Below, piece by piece: positions 1-8,560 of a DNA stretch of 64,000 nucleotides. The stretch's first letter is position 1. Each line of letters starts with the position of its first letter. The position numbers and the translations under genes were made by a program. The stretch is from Rahnella bruchi (GTDB taxonomy: Bacteria > Pseudomonadota > Gammaproteobacteria > Enterobacterales > Enterobacteriaceae). The notes beneath the pieces were generated by a model. It had not been told where the DNA came from and did not search any database. It saw only the letters and a list, made by a program, of their open reading frames with translations. Location: positions 186,001 through 250,000 of the forward strand of contig NZ_QZWI01000001.1 of NCBI RefSeq assembly GCF_003614975.1. The letters run 5' to 3'.

Positions 1-64
1 GGCATTACCTTTAACCCGGCCCCTTCTTAAAACGCTCCCTATGGCACCCCTGAATATCAGACAT

Positions 65-90
65 AAAAAAGGAGCCATAATGGCTCCTTT
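65..90 (-). terminator. Intrinsic terminator of ldtE
   Basis: A 9-bp perfect stem (AAAGGAGCC / GGCTCCTTT, loop of 5) is followed on the minus strand by a run of T. It lies 35 bases beyond the ldtE stop codon. The remaining bases 1-64 hold nothing I can support. Confidence 0.8.
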
Positions 91-124
91 AGAAAAAATC
101 GCTTCTGAATCGTTTCTGTAGCGC

Positions 125-1141
125 TTACTGCGCGCTTGCTGTTGTGACTTCAGATTGTTGTGTCGCAGCAGCCGTTTGTGGCTCATTCACAGGTGGTGGC
201 GTATCTGTCGCCTTATCACCCACACTCACGACGACAGGCATGCCTGAACGGCGTGTAATCGCCTCTTTTACCATGGCAGAGTTAGTCTCATCGTTCCTGA
301 TGAATTTCTTCATGGCGGCGGTCAGCGGAATCGGTTTGGTTTGCGGATCATCCTTTTCGGTATGTGATAAAGGCTGATGCACTTCGATATAACGCTTACC
401 GTCCGGCTCCACGTCATATTTGATTGGCTGATTCACAATCTGCACACGCGTTCCTTTTGGCACCGAGTTAAACAGCGCCTCGATATCGTCAGGACGCAGA
501 CGGATACAGCCTGAACTCACGCGCATCCCGATACCAAAGTTGGCGTTAGTACCATGTATCAGATACTGCCCTGTTCCGGCTGACAGACGCATCGCGAACA
601 GCCCCATCGGGTTATCCGGTCCGGCAGGCACCATTCCAGGCAACGTAATGCCGTCTTTCAGGTACGCTTTGCGGATATTGGCCGTCGGCGTCCAGGTAGG
701 GTTAGGGATTTTCTGGCTGACTGATGTCACCATCTCCGGCGTATTGCGGCCCAGCTGGCCAATACCAATCGGATAGACGATGACTTTATCTTCGCCTTTC
801 GGGTAGTAGTACAGACGCAGTTCAGCCAGATTCACCACAATCCCTTCGCGTTTTGTGTCGGGTAACAGCATCTGTGAAGGAATAGTCAGTACTGTTCCGG
901 CTTTTGGCAGATAAGGGTCTGTACCCGGGTTAGCTTCCAGCATAGCGATCAGGCCAATCTGATATTTGGCTGCCACGTCTTCCAGCGGTTTGCCATCATT
1001 GGGCACCACATAAGTCGTGTTTTCGCCAATCAGGCGGCTATTATCCGGCGGCAAAGGGTATTCTGCTGCACTTGCAGTCATGGAATGGGCTGCCATAAAA
1101 GTGCCAACTAACATTGCCAGAAGGGGTAATGCGCGTCTCAT
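125..1141 (-). CDS. ldtE: L,D-transpeptidase (YkuD family) with LysM domain, LdtE-like
   Basis: Periplasmic L,D-transpeptidase that makes 3-3 (mDap-mDap) cross-links in peptidoglycan. The 338-residue protein starts with a signal peptide (residues 1-25), followed by a LysM-like segment (about 42-88) and a YkuD catalytic domain (about 98-235). The catalytic signature has His196 and Cys212 in the context SSGCIRL. The ATG at 1141 is preferred over an upstream in-frame ATG at 1165 because it gives a clean signal peptide and has AAAGGA upstream. Length agrees with E. coli LdtE (about 334). The C-terminal 100 residues, rich in Pro, Thr and Gln, look disordered. It lies downstream of the suf operon on the same strand, as in E. 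coli, but 260 bases away, so it is probably transcribed separately. LdtE versus a close paralogue rests on synteny. Confidence 0.92.
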   Translation of the reverse strand: MRRALPLLAMLVGTFMAAHSMTASAAEYPLPPDNSRLIGENTTYVVPNDGKPLEDVAAKYQIGLIAMLEANPGTDPYLPKAGTVLTIPSQMLLPDTKREGIVVNLAELRLYYYPKGEDKVIVYPIGIGQLGRNTPEMVTSVSQKIPNPTWTPTANIRKAYLKDGITLPGMVPAGPDNPMGLFAMRLSAGTGQYLIHGTNANFGIGMRVSSGCIRLRPDDIEALFNSVPKGTRVQIVNQPIKYDVEPDGKRYIEVHQPLSHTEKDDPQTKPIPLTAAMKKFIRNDETNSAMVKEAITRRSGMPVVVSVGDKATDTPPPVNEPQTAAATQQSEVTTASAQ

Positions 1142-1347
1142 ACTCAGTCCTTTTTCGGCCTGCACTCAGACAATCTGAGGCAAGACAATTATCTAGTCTG
1201 GTAATACTAGCAGCGCAGAATCTGGTGGCAATCAAACCACAGAAAATCAGAAAGTTACCTGAAGGAAGTCTGGAGAAAACGACAAAGATAGTGAATTGAA
1301 AAATCAGACTAAAAAGGAAATGCGAAAGGGAGAACGGGGAATTTGCC

Positions 1348-1379
1348 TTGCTCATTAGCAGATAATTCCTAATGAGCAA
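1348..1379 (-). other. Hairpin at the end of the suf operon
   Basis: A perfect 11-bp inverted repeat (TTGCTCATTAG / CTAATGAGCAA) with a 10-base loop lies 23 bases past the sufE stop codon. No T run follows on either strand, so it is not a textbook intrinsic terminator. A 3'-end stabilising stem or a Rho-assisted terminator for suf is the likeliest reading. Confidence 0.5.
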
Positions 1380-1401
1380 AGCAGCGCGACGGCAGGCTAT
1401 A

Positions 1402-1815
1402 TTAAGAAAGCTGTGCAGCCTTAGTCCGAATCGAGCGGATCATCGCTTCCAGCCCTTGCGAGCGGGAAGGTGTCAGATGCTGGCTCAGTTCCAGTTCAGT
1501 GAAGAATGGACGCACATCCAGCTCAACCACATCACGCGGCGTTAACCCCTGATACAGGCTGAACACGATAGCCACCAGACCTTTAACGATGGCAGCGTCA
1601 CTGTCACCCTCAAAGGTCAGCGCACCATTTTCATCTGTACGCATCACAATCCACACCTGGCTCTGGCAGCCTGCAATCAGGTTTTGATCCTGACGATGTT
1701 CTTCTGCCAGCACCGGTAACTGGCCGCCCAGTTCGATCACATACAGATACTTCTCTTCCCAGTTCGGGCACCGGGAAAAGTTTTTAACTAACTTATTTTT
1801 ATCGGGCAAAGCCAT
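1402..1815 (-). CDS. sufE: SufE, sulfur acceptor for cysteine desulfurase SufS
   Basis: Takes persulfide sulfur from SufS and passes it to the SufBCD scaffold; cytosolic. The 137-residue protein matches the family length (138 in E. coli). The acceptor cysteine is Cys50 in the context [10 protein letters not shown]. The ATG at 1815 is chosen over a much longer upstream extension because it starts MALPDKNKL as in the family, has AGGAT upstream, and lies 28 bases after the sufS stop. It is the last gene of sufABCDSE. Confidence 0.96.
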   Translation of the reverse strand: MALPDKNKLVKNFSRCPNWEEKYLYVIELGGQLPVLAEEHRQDQNLIAGCQSQVWIVMRTDENGALTFEGDSDAAIVKGLVAIVFSLYQGLTPRDVVELDVRPFFTELELSQHLTPSRSQGLEAMIRSIRTKAAQLS

Positions 1816-1843
1816 AACAACATCCTGATCAAGGCTGGCAGGA

Positions 1844-3064
1844 TTAACCCAACAGCCGGTGAATACGTTGCAGTCCTGCGACCAGTCGGTCGACTTCTTC
1901 ACGGGTATTGTACATCGCAAGCGACGCGCGGCACATAGCCGGTACACCGTAGAAGGACATTAACGGCATCGCACAGTGATGACCGGTGCGAATTGCAATA
2001 CCGTATTGATCAAGGAAACTGCCGACATCATAGGCATGGTGTTTACCCAGATTGAACGCAATCACCCCTGCACGCGTCGCCGGGCCGTAGATTTGAATAT
2101 CCGGCACCTGCTCCATCGCTTTCAGCGCGTAGTCCATCAGTTCCTGTTCATAACCGTGGATATTCTCCAGGCCCAGTTCAGTCACATATTCGATGGCAGC
2201 GCCCAGCCCCATGATACCGCCGGTGTTCGGGGTACCCGCTTCAAAGCGCCACGGGGCTGCTGCAAAAGTGGTGCCTTCTGTCAGGCTGACATGCTTGATC
2301 ATCGAGCCGCCGCCTTCCCAGGGTGGCATCTGATCAAGTAACGCTTTTCGACCATACAGAATCCCGATACCGGTCGGCCCGTACAGTTTATGCCCGGACC
2401 ACACGTAGAAATCACAACCCAGCGCCTGAACGTCTACCGCGTGATGCATAACTGCCTGCGCGCCATCCACCAATACGGTCAGCCCGGCGGCTTTCGCCTG
2501 AGGAATGATTTTTTCGAGTGGGTTAACGGTGCCCAGCACATTGGAAACATGTGCCAGCGTCAGCAATTTAGTGCGCGACGTGATGAGGGATTCGAGCTGC
2601 GATAAATCAAGCTCGCCTTGCGGCGTCAGATGCCAGACGTCGATATGCAAATCGCGTTCTTTCGCCAGCATCTGCCAGGGCACGATGTTTGCGTGATGTT
2701 CCATTTCGGTCAGAATAATGTGGTCGCCGGGCTGCAAAAATTCTCGCCCCCAGGTATTAGCGACCAGGTTAATGGCTTCCGTGGAACCTTTCACGAAGAC
2801 AATTTCTTCTGCCGACGCAGCATTCATGAATTGTGCGGCCTGCGTGCGGACGTTTTCCATCTGCTCGGTCGCTTCTGCGCTCATGGTGTGAATGCCGCGG
2901 TGAACCGCAGCATAACCTTGCTCGAAGAAAGACATTTCACGTTGAATGACCTGACGCGGTTTCTGTGCGCTGGCCGCGCTGTCAAGGTAGGCCAGCGGCT
3001 GGCCGTTAACTTCACGGCTCAGTACAGGGAAATCGCTACGTACTTTTTCCAGTGGAAAACTCAT
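1844..3064 (-). CDS. sufS: SufS, cysteine desulfurase (group II)
   Basis: PLP-dependent enzyme that converts L-cysteine to L-alanine and leaves a persulfide on its own cysteine for SufE. The 406-residue protein is the same length as E. coli SufS. The PLP lysine is Lys226 (SGHKLYGP) and the persulfide cysteine is Cys364 (RTGHHCAMP). The start codon overlaps the sufD stop by one base (TAATG), so translation is probably coupled. Cytosolic. Confidence 0.97.
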   Translation of the reverse strand: MSFPLEKVRSDFPVLSREVNGQPLAYLDSAASAQKPRQVIQREMSFFEQGYAAVHRGIHTMSAEATEQMENVRTQAAQFMNAASAEEIVFVKGSTEAINLVANTWGREFLQPGDHIILTEMEHHANIVPWQMLAKERDLHIDVWHLTPQGELDLSQLESLITSRTKLLTLAHVSNVLGTVNPLEKIIPQAKAAGLTVLVDGAQAVMHHAVDVQALGCDFYVWSGHKLYGPTGIGILYGRKALLDQMPPWEGGGSMIKHVSLTEGTTFAAAPWRFEAGTPNTGGIMGLGAAIEYVTELGLENIHGYEQELMDYALKAMEQVPDIQIYGPATRAGVIAFNLGKHHAYDVGSFLDQYGIAIRTGHHCAMPLMSFYGVPAMCRASLAMYNTREEVDRLVAGLQRIHRLLG

Positions 3065-4365
3065 TACTTACCTCGATTTAGCCGGCCTGCAATACGGGCA
3101 ATCACGACTTCACGCAGGGTTTCATTCTCAATGGCTTCCGTCAGTTCAGCGGCAAAAGCAAAGATGATCATTTGCTGAGCATCCTGCCCGCTGATCCCAC
3201 GGGTACGCAGATAGAAAAGCTGTTCGTCGTCGATACGACCCACAGTAGCACCGTGGCTGCACTTCACGTCATCGGCATAAATTTCCAGCTGCGGTTTGGT
3301 ATCAACCTCTGTGTGTTTGCCCAGCAACAAGTTGTTGTTGGTCATTTTGCCGTCGGTTTTCAGTGCGTGCTGAGCCACTTTGATCATGCCGTTGAAAATC
3401 GCTTTAGCACGATCGTTCACGATCACTTTATGCAACTGATTGCTGTTGCAATAACCTTTGTTGTGTTCCAGGTAAGTACGGGTATCAGCAATCTCAGAAT
3501 CAACCGGCAGAACCAGGCTGTTAATGTTCAGATTGCTGTTTTCGCCGTTCAACTGCGCACTGGTGTTGTTGCGGGTCAGGCCCGCACCCAGCAGGAAGCT
3601 GTGGCTGGAAACACGCGCATCACGACCAATAACCAGATCGTTGTGCGAGAAGTGGAAACTTGACTGGCTTTCAAAGGCCAGTTTGTAATGCGTGAAATCG
3701 GCATTATCACCCACGTTCACCGTCATGCGTGCGCCGGTGAAATGGCCGTGATCGTTCAGGCTGAGATAATGTTCGATAACTTCTGCATTCGCACCGCCTT
3801 CAATCGCCAGATGATAGCGATGATGTACGGTATTCATTTCGCGTGACTGGTCACGACCGCTGTTCAGATGTAGCAGATACAACGGTTTTTCCGCCTGCTT
3901 GCCCGCTGGCAAACGGACAGAAAGAGAATCTTGCGCCAGGCTTTCTGTCAGGTGTAAAAACACTTCTGACTGAATTGGGTCGGGCAACGTTTGCTGCGCC
4001 GCCGGGCTCAGTTTATCAATTTCAAAAGCACCGGTGTCTGAATCACTGAGATCCGCATCGAAACGACCATCAACGAACACCAGACGGTAACCATCGACTG
4101 GCAGCGCCAGCGATTTAACCTGATCAACAGTCAGCGCCTGTTGCTGCGGAGCAAAGAACTGATTACCCAGTAATGAAGACACCGGGGTGTATTTCCAGTC
4201 TTCCAGTTTTGCGTGCGGGAAACCCAGACGCAGCACCTGTTGCCAGTGTGCATGAGCGTGAGTGGATTGTTCACCGCCACGGCTTTCAAAAAGACGGTAA
4301 AGCTGCTGCATGGCGTGCGAACTGCCCGCCGCAGGTGCATTACTCTTCGTCGGTAAGCCAGCCAT
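3064..4365 (-). CDS. sufD: SufD, Fe-S cluster scaffold subunit
   Basis: Subunit of the SufBC2D scaffold complex, where it pairs with SufB in a beta-helix heterodimer. The 433-residue protein is about 10 residues longer than E. coli SufD and begins MAGLPTKSN like its orthologues. The conserved C-terminal core (residues about 300-425) includes the [12 protein letters not shown] type segment shared by SufB and SufD. The start lies inside sufC (26-base overlap) with GAGGAG upstream, which indicates coupled translation. Confidence 0.96.
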   Translation of the reverse strand: MAGLPTKSNAPAAGSSHAMQQLYRLFESRGGEQSTHAHAHWQQVLRLGFPHAKLEDWKYTPVSSLLGNQFFAPQQQALTVDQVKSLALPVDGYRLVFVDGRFDADLSDSDTGAFEIDKLSPAAQQTLPDPIQSEVFLHLTESLAQDSLSVRLPAGKQAEKPLYLLHLNSGRDQSREMNTVHHRYHLAIEGGANAEVIEHYLSLNDHGHFTGARMTVNVGDNADFTHYKLAFESQSSFHFSHNDLVIGRDARVSSHSFLLGAGLTRNNTSAQLNGENSNLNINSLVLPVDSEIADTRTYLEHNKGYCNSNQLHKVIVNDRAKAIFNGMIKVAQHALKTDGKMTNNNLLLGKHTEVDTKPQLEIYADDVKCSHGATVGRIDDEQLFYLRTRGISGQDAQQMIIFAFAAELTEAIENETLREVVIARIAGRLNRGK

Positions 4366-5086
4366 AACCCTGCTCCTCTAACTGTTTAACCAAGGTGAAA
4401 TCGCCGGATTTAACAATGCGGCCCTGATACAGAACATGCACGTAGTCAGGCTTGATGTAGTCGAGGATACGTTGGTAGTGGGTCACGATAACGAATGAAC
4501 GTTTGCCGTCACGCAGAGCATTAACACCGTTGGAAACAATTTTCAGCGCATCGATGTCCAGACCGGAGTCGGTTTCATCAAGGATGCACAGGCTTGGCTC
4601 AAGGGCTGCCATCTGCAAGATATCGTTACGTTTTTTTTCACCGCCGGAGAAACCAACGTTCACTGAACGGGTCAGCAAATCGGCTGGCATTTTCAGCATT
4701 TCGATTTTTTCTTCGATGAAATCAGCGAAGTCAAAACGGTCCATGGGTTCCTGCCCGCGGTATTTACGTACCGCATTCACTGCAGTTTGCAGGAAGAAAT
4801 GGTTAGTCACACCGGGAATTTCCACCGGGTACTGGAAAGCCATAAAGACGCCTTCACCTGCGCGATCTTCAGGAGCGAGTTCCAGCAAATCTTTACCGTT
4901 GAACATGACGGAGCCATCGGTGACTTCGTAATCTTCACGGCCAGCCAGTGTCGCGGAGAGCGTACTTTTGCCTGAGCCGTTCGGGCCCATGATGGCGTGT
5001 ACTTCACCCGGTTTGATCTCCAGATCAAGGCCTTTCAGAATTTCCTTTTCTTCGACACGGACCTTCAAATTCTTAATGCTTAACAT
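4340..5086 (-). CDS. sufC: SufC, ABC-type ATPase of the Suf machinery
   Basis: Soluble ATPase of the SufBC2D complex; ATP hydrolysis drives the conformational change that exposes the cluster-assembly site. The 248-residue protein has Walker A GPNGSGKST (about residues 34-42), the signature FSGGEKKR and Walker B LCILDETDSGLD. There is no transmembrane partner: SufB and SufD are the partners, encoded on either side. A gap of 116 bases separates it from sufB, larger than elsewhere in the operon. Confidence 0.97.
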   Translation of the reverse strand: MLSIKNLKVRVEEKEILKGLDLEIKPGEVHAIMGPNGSGKSTLSATLAGREDYEVTDGSVMFNGKDLLELAPEDRAGEGVFMAFQYPVEIPGVTNHFFLQTAVNAVRKYRGQEPMDRFDFADFIEEKIEMLKMPADLLTRSVNVGFSGGEKKRNDILQMAALEPSLCILDETDSGLDIDALKIVSNGVNALRDGKRSFVIVTHYQRILDYIKPDYVHVLYQGRIVKSGDFTLVKQLEEQGYGWLTDEE

Positions 5087-5202
5087 ACGTATCCTTGAGT
5101 TTGCGCCTGCGCGCTCATAATTCTGTTTATGCTTTGCTGAACTAAAACCTGCCCGGCACAGACGTCACACCACGCTATGTCGGGAGGTAAAACGTCGACG
5201 AA

Positions 5203-6726
5203 TTAACCGACGCTATGTTCAAGACTGATGGCCAGCAGTTTCTGTGCTTCGACAGCGAACTCCAGCGGCAGCTCGGAAAAGACATCTTTACAGAAACCAT
5301 TAACAATCATGGAAATAGCATCATCTTCGCTGATACCACGTTGCAGACAATAGAACAGCTGGTCATCGCCGATTTTTGACGTTGTGGCTTCATGTTCCAG
5401 CTGCGCAGTATTGTTACGCACTTCAACATACGGGAAGGTATGCGCTGCGCTGTCTGCGCCAATCAGCATCGAGTCACACTGCGTAAAGTTACGCGCGTTT
5501 TCTGCACTTGGCAGGATCTTCACCAGGCCGCGATAACTGTTCTGGCTGTGACCCGCAGAGATGCCTTTGGAGATAATGGTCGACTTGGTGTTCTTACCAA
5601 TGTGGATCATTTTGGTGCCGGTATCCGCCTGCTGTTTACCGCTGGTCAGTGCAACCGAGAAAAACTCACCAATAGAGTTATCGCCTTTGAGGATAACGCT
5701 TGGGTATTTCCAGGTGATCGCTGAGCCGGTTTCAGACTGCGTCCAGGACATTTTCGAACCTGCGCCTTCGCACAATGCACGTTTGGTCACAAAGTTCAGA
5801 ATACCGCCACTGCTGTCTTTGCTGCCTGAGAACCAGTTCTGCACGGTGGAGTATTTCACTTCCGCGTCTTTATGCAGGATCACTTCAACCACCGCTGCGT
5901 GCAGCTGGTAGGTATCACGAACGGGTGCAGAACAGCCTTCGATATAGCTGACATAACTGCCTTCGTCGGCAATCAGGATCGTACGTTCAAACTGACCCGT
6001 TTTCGCTGCGTTGATACGAAAATAAGTCGACAGCTCCATCGGGCAACGCACGCCTTTTGGCACATAGACGAAGGTCCCATCAGAAGCAACGGCAGCATTC
6101 AGCGCAGCGAAGAAGTTATCCTGAGCGGGAACGACAGTACCGAGGTATTTGCGCACCAGATCAGGATATTCGTGAATGGCTTCGCCGAATGAGCAGAAAA
6201 TAACGCCAGATTCCGCCAGCTTTTCACGGTAGGTGGTTGACACTGAAACGGAGTCGAAGATTGCATCGACCGCCACTTCTTTGCCTTCACGAACAGGAAC
6301 ACCTAACTGCTCAAAGGCTTTTTCCACTTCACTGGTCAGATAGTTTTTACCGTCGAGTGCAGGAATGCTGTGAGAATCGGCCGGAGGTTGCTGCGTGGCG
6401 CCAGGCTGAGAACCGCAGGTATCATCGCAGCTGCCACAAGATGGCGCGGAGTAATAACTGTAATCCTGGTAATCAAGAGGCGTGTAATACGCTTTGAGCC
6501 AGTGCGGTTCTTCCATTTTCAACCAGGCATGATAAGCCTGCAGACGGAACTCCAGCATCCACTCAGGCTCATTACGCTTCGCGGAAATGGCACGCACCAC
6601 ATCTTCATTGATGCCTGATGCTAATTCATCGGTTGCCAGCTGGGTGAAGAACCCTTCTTTATAGTTCGTCCCCTCGCCGACCCAAGACTGCACATCATCT
6701 GGAATTTCTACGTTGCTTCGTGACAT
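5203..6726 (-). CDS. sufB: SufB, Fe-S cluster scaffold subunit
   Basis: Core scaffold on which the Suf system builds nascent Fe-S clusters. The 507-residue protein is about 12 residues longer than E. coli SufB; most of the difference is an insertion near residues 108-120 that is rich in Pro, Ser and Asp. Key C-terminal segments are kept: NFTQCDSM, which by my alignment holds the equivalent of E. coli Cys405, and LEHEATTS, the equivalent of Glu434. The start MSRSNVEIP matches the family. It follows sufA by 52 bases in the operon order A-B-C-D-S-E. Confidence 0.97.
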   Translation of the reverse strand: MSRSNVEIPDDVQSWVGEGTNYKEGFFTQLATDELASGINEDVVRAISAKRNEPEWMLEFRLQAYHAWLKMEEPHWLKAYYTPLDYQDYSYYSAPSCGSCDDTCGSQPGATQQPPADSHSIPALDGKNYLTSEVEKAFEQLGVPVREGKEVAVDAIFDSVSVSTTYREKLAESGVIFCSFGEAIHEYPDLVRKYLGTVVPAQDNFFAALNAAVASDGTFVYVPKGVRCPMELSTYFRINAAKTGQFERTILIADEGSYVSYIEGCSAPVRDTYQLHAAVVEVILHKDAEVKYSTVQNWFSGSKDSSGGILNFVTKRALCEGAGSKMSWTQSETGSAITWKYPSVILKGDNSIGEFFSVALTSGKQQADTGTKMIHIGKNTKSTIISKGISAGHSQNSYRGLVKILPSAENARNFTQCDSMLIGADSAAHTFPYVEVRNNTAQLEHEATTSKIGDDQLFYCLQRGISEDDAISMIVNGFCKDVFSELPLEFAVEAQKLLAISLEHSVG

Positions 6727-6778
6727 GTTGGTTACATCGCTTTGTTTACAATAATCTTAGAGACTGAAAGCTGTTTTC

Positions 6779-7150
6779 TTACAGGCCGAAACTTTCGCCA
6801 CACCCGCAGGCATGCTGAGCTTTAGGATTATTGAATTTAAATATCTGATTCAGTCCTTCGCGGACAAAATCCACCTCGGTTCCGTCGATGAAAGGCATGG
6901 CCTTCAGCGGAACAAACAGCAAAGCGCCGTCATGTTCAAACACCAGGTCATCGCTGGCCGGTTGTTTGGTTAAATCCAGAACGTAGCCAAAGCCGGCACA
7001 GCCCGATTGTTTCACCGAGAGCTGGAGACCTTTGACGTCAGAGTCCTGCGCCATCAGAGTGTTAATCTGTTTCGCCGCAGAATCAGTCAGGCTCACACCT
7101 TGCCATACGTTGTCGTCTAAAGAGAAAGAGCCGACAGTTTCAGTTTGCAT
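6779..7150 (-). CDS. sufA: SufA, A-type Fe-S carrier
   Basis: Carrier that accepts clusters from SufBCD and delivers them to apoproteins. The 123-residue protein has the three invariant ligand cysteines of A-type carriers: Cys51 (QSGCAGFG), Cys115 and Cys117 (ACGCGES). GAGG lies 9 bases upstream of the ATG. It is the first gene of the suf operon, so the operon promoter and the expected regulators (Fur, IscR, OxyR in E. coli) should act in the region just upstream, 7151-7300. Confidence 0.96.
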   Translation of the reverse strand: MQTETVGSFSLDDNVWQGVSLTDSAAKQINTLMAQDSDVKGLQLSVKQSGCAGFGYVLDLTKQPASDDLVFEHDGALLFVPLKAMPFIDGTEVDFVREGLNQIFKFNNPKAQHACGCGESFGL

Positions 7151-7198
7151 CTGTCTTACCTCATAAAATTACGGTCATAGACAAGACCTATTGTCTCT

Positions 7199-7226
7199 AT
7201 TCTAGTGATAACAGGTACCACTTCAA
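7199..7226 (-). promoter_or_regulatory. Candidate suf operon promoter
   Basis: On the minus strand TTGAAG (7226-7221) and TAGAAT (7204-7199) are 16 bases apart, about 50 bases upstream of sufA. This is a plausible sigma-70 -35/-10 pair. I could not identify an IscR or OxyR site with confidence. Confidence 0.35.
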
Positions 7227-7570
7227 CCTCTTGTTTTAAGAGGGTATAGCGATTGCCCATGAGGAAAGTCACTCAACGTGCATCGGGTTAACACCTGGTC
7301 GCTGGCGGGTCTTGAACACCGCAACCATCAACTGATTGAATAAATTGTCAATTTTTTGTTAAAAATTAAAATTAACCTTACAAAAAGTGCGGACTAATAG
7401 CTTTCATTGTGTCTATTATAAAACATTCATCGGAAATGCCTATTTATGAATTCGCCACAACCGAAAAAATTAAAGCTCTTTTTGCTTATCGGCTTTCACA
7501 CAACAAAATGAAAAAAAACCGATGAAAACGTTGATCCGGCCATTTTTTGCCAATATGATGTTCATTCTTT
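7227..7570. other. Divergent intergenic region between sufA and an unknown gene
   Basis: This AT-rich stretch between divergently oriented sufA and the gene at 7609 shows no open reading frame with a credible start and no clear hairpin terminator. The only strong element nearby is the Fur box at 7571. Confidence 0.5.
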
Positions 7571-7589
7571 GATAATGATTATCATTCAG
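7571..7589 (+). promoter_or_regulatory. Fur box upstream of the unknown gene at 7609
   Basis: GATAATGATTATCATTCAG matches the 19-bp Fur consensus (GATAATGATAATCATTATC) at 15 of 19 positions, with both inner half-sites intact. It ends 19 bases before the ATG at 7609, so it most likely covers that gene's promoter. It is 420 bases from sufA and need not serve the suf operon. Confidence 0.75.
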
Positions 7590-7608
7590 ATAACCCGGAA
7601 TACTGAGA

Positions 7609-8013
7609 ATGGCTCAATCGGTAAATGCGTGGTTGCAAGGCAAGATCGACGAATATAAATCGAATGTCCGCGATGCTACTGTGGATTTCTACATGGCAGA
7701 TGCTGCCTTACGACGCCCTGATGCACATTTGTGCCAGCTCAAACGCTTCAACAATATTTGCCTGGAAATGGCTAATCTTTGCCTGCAAAACGGGGATGAC
7801 CACAGCTATCTTCATGCGCTTTGCAAATTACACAACCGCCTGATCCTTGAAATCAACAGTGTTGTCCGCTGTGAGCTTTTTCGTGTTCAGAGTTATCATT
7901 TTGCGCGGCATACGTTAAAACTCATTTGTCAGTATTATGCCATGATGGGCATCTGGGAAAAAGCAACGGCCTTCCAAACTGACTTCGCAAAACGCGTCCC
8001 TTTCCAGCTTTGA
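7609..8013 (+). CDS. Unrecognised cytosolic protein under a Fur box
   Basis: I do not recognise this 134-residue protein. It has no signal peptide, no membrane segment and no nucleotide-binding motif. Predicted character is mostly helical. It carries six cysteines (42, 51, 58, 72, 88, 107) and several histidines (40, 65, 69, 75, 97, 101), many of them in the central part, which could bind metal or haem but form no known motif. The ATG at 7609 lies 19 bases after a near-consensus Fur box, with a weak GGAA upstream. It is transcribed away from suf and towards the convergent menI. Codon use looks like its neighbours. A regulator or small iron-response protein is possible but unproven; the reading frame itself is convincing because of the promoter context and the lack of any competing gene. 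Confidence 0.75.
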   Translation: MAQSVNAWLQGKIDEYKSNVRDATVDFYMADAALRRPDAHLCQLKRFNNICLEMANLCLQNGDDHSYLHALCKLHNRLILEINSVVRCELFRVQSYHFARHTLKLICQYYAMMGIWEKATAFQTDFAKRVPFQL

Positions 8014-8047
8014 TTAAATATCAATGCCTTATAAAACTCCTTAAGCC

Positions 8048-8083
8048 AAATAAAAAGGCGGACACCCGATTGAAGTATCCGCC
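8048..8083 (-). terminator. Intrinsic terminator of the ydiJ-menI unit
   Basis: GGCGGA (8057-8062) pairs with TCCGCC (8078-8083); on the minus strand the stem is followed by TTTTTATTT. It lies 43 bases beyond the menI stop. The plus strand lacks a T run, so it is weaker for the convergent gene. Confidence 0.65.
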
Positions 8084-8125
8084 CTCCTCTGTCACTCGAC
8101 TCCGTGAAACTGATTAGCGCCTGTA

Positions 8126-8545
8126 TCAGTGATCAATCACCATCGTCGTTAACCTTGAAACACAGCACAGATTTTCTTTCTCATCAAAAATTTCAATTTG
8201 CCAGACCTGACTGCGACGGCCGGTACGCAATGCACGACATACGCCGCGAACATGTCCCTGCCGCGCTGAGTGCATATGGCTGGCATTAATCTCCACGCCG
8301 ACGACCGTCTGACTGCCCTCGCAACATAAGTAGCCAGCCATCGACCCCATCGTTTCAGCCAAAACCACCGACGCCCCACCATGCAGCAGACCAAAAGGTT
8401 GTGTCGTACGGTTGTCTACCGGCATAGTGGCTTCGAGAAAGTCCTCACCCAGGCGGGTAAACTCTATTCCCACATGCCCGACCATACATCCCTGACTGCG
8501 CTGATTCAGGGCATCCAGCGTGGTACTGCGTTTCCAGAGTGGCAT
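8126..8545 (-). CDS. menI: MenI (YdiI), 1,4-dihydroxy-2-naphthoyl-CoA thioesterase
   Basis: Hotdog-fold thioesterase that hydrolyses DHNA-CoA in menaquinone synthesis; cytosolic. The 139-residue protein has the family catalytic arrangement: LLHGGAS (His55-Gly56-Gly57) and the catalytic acid Glu64 in LAETMGS. It starts 15 bases after ydiJ on the same strand, as in E. coli, so the two are probably co-transcribed. A broader acyl-CoA thioesterase activity is also possible, as the family is promiscuous. Confidence 0.93.
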   Translation of the reverse strand: MPLWKRSTTLDALNQRSQGCMVGHVGIEFTRLGEDFLEATMPVDNRTTQPFGLLHGGASVVLAETMGSMAGYLCCEGSQTVVGVEINASHMHSARQGHVRGVCRALRTGRRSQVWQIEIFDEKENLCCVSRLTTMVIDH

Positions 8546-8560
8546 AGCGCTTCCTTATGT

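Noticed and set aside
5203-6726. Loss of cysteines in SufB relative to E. coli (equivalents of 414 and 424 are Ser and Val)
   Set aside because: By count, the residues described as essential (Cys405 and Glu434 of E. coli) are kept in FTQCDSM and LEHE. The lost cysteines are not known to be needed.
7260-7290. GAGGAAAGTC, a motif found in RNase P RNA
   Set aside because: Only ten bases match, with none of the surrounding rnpB structure.
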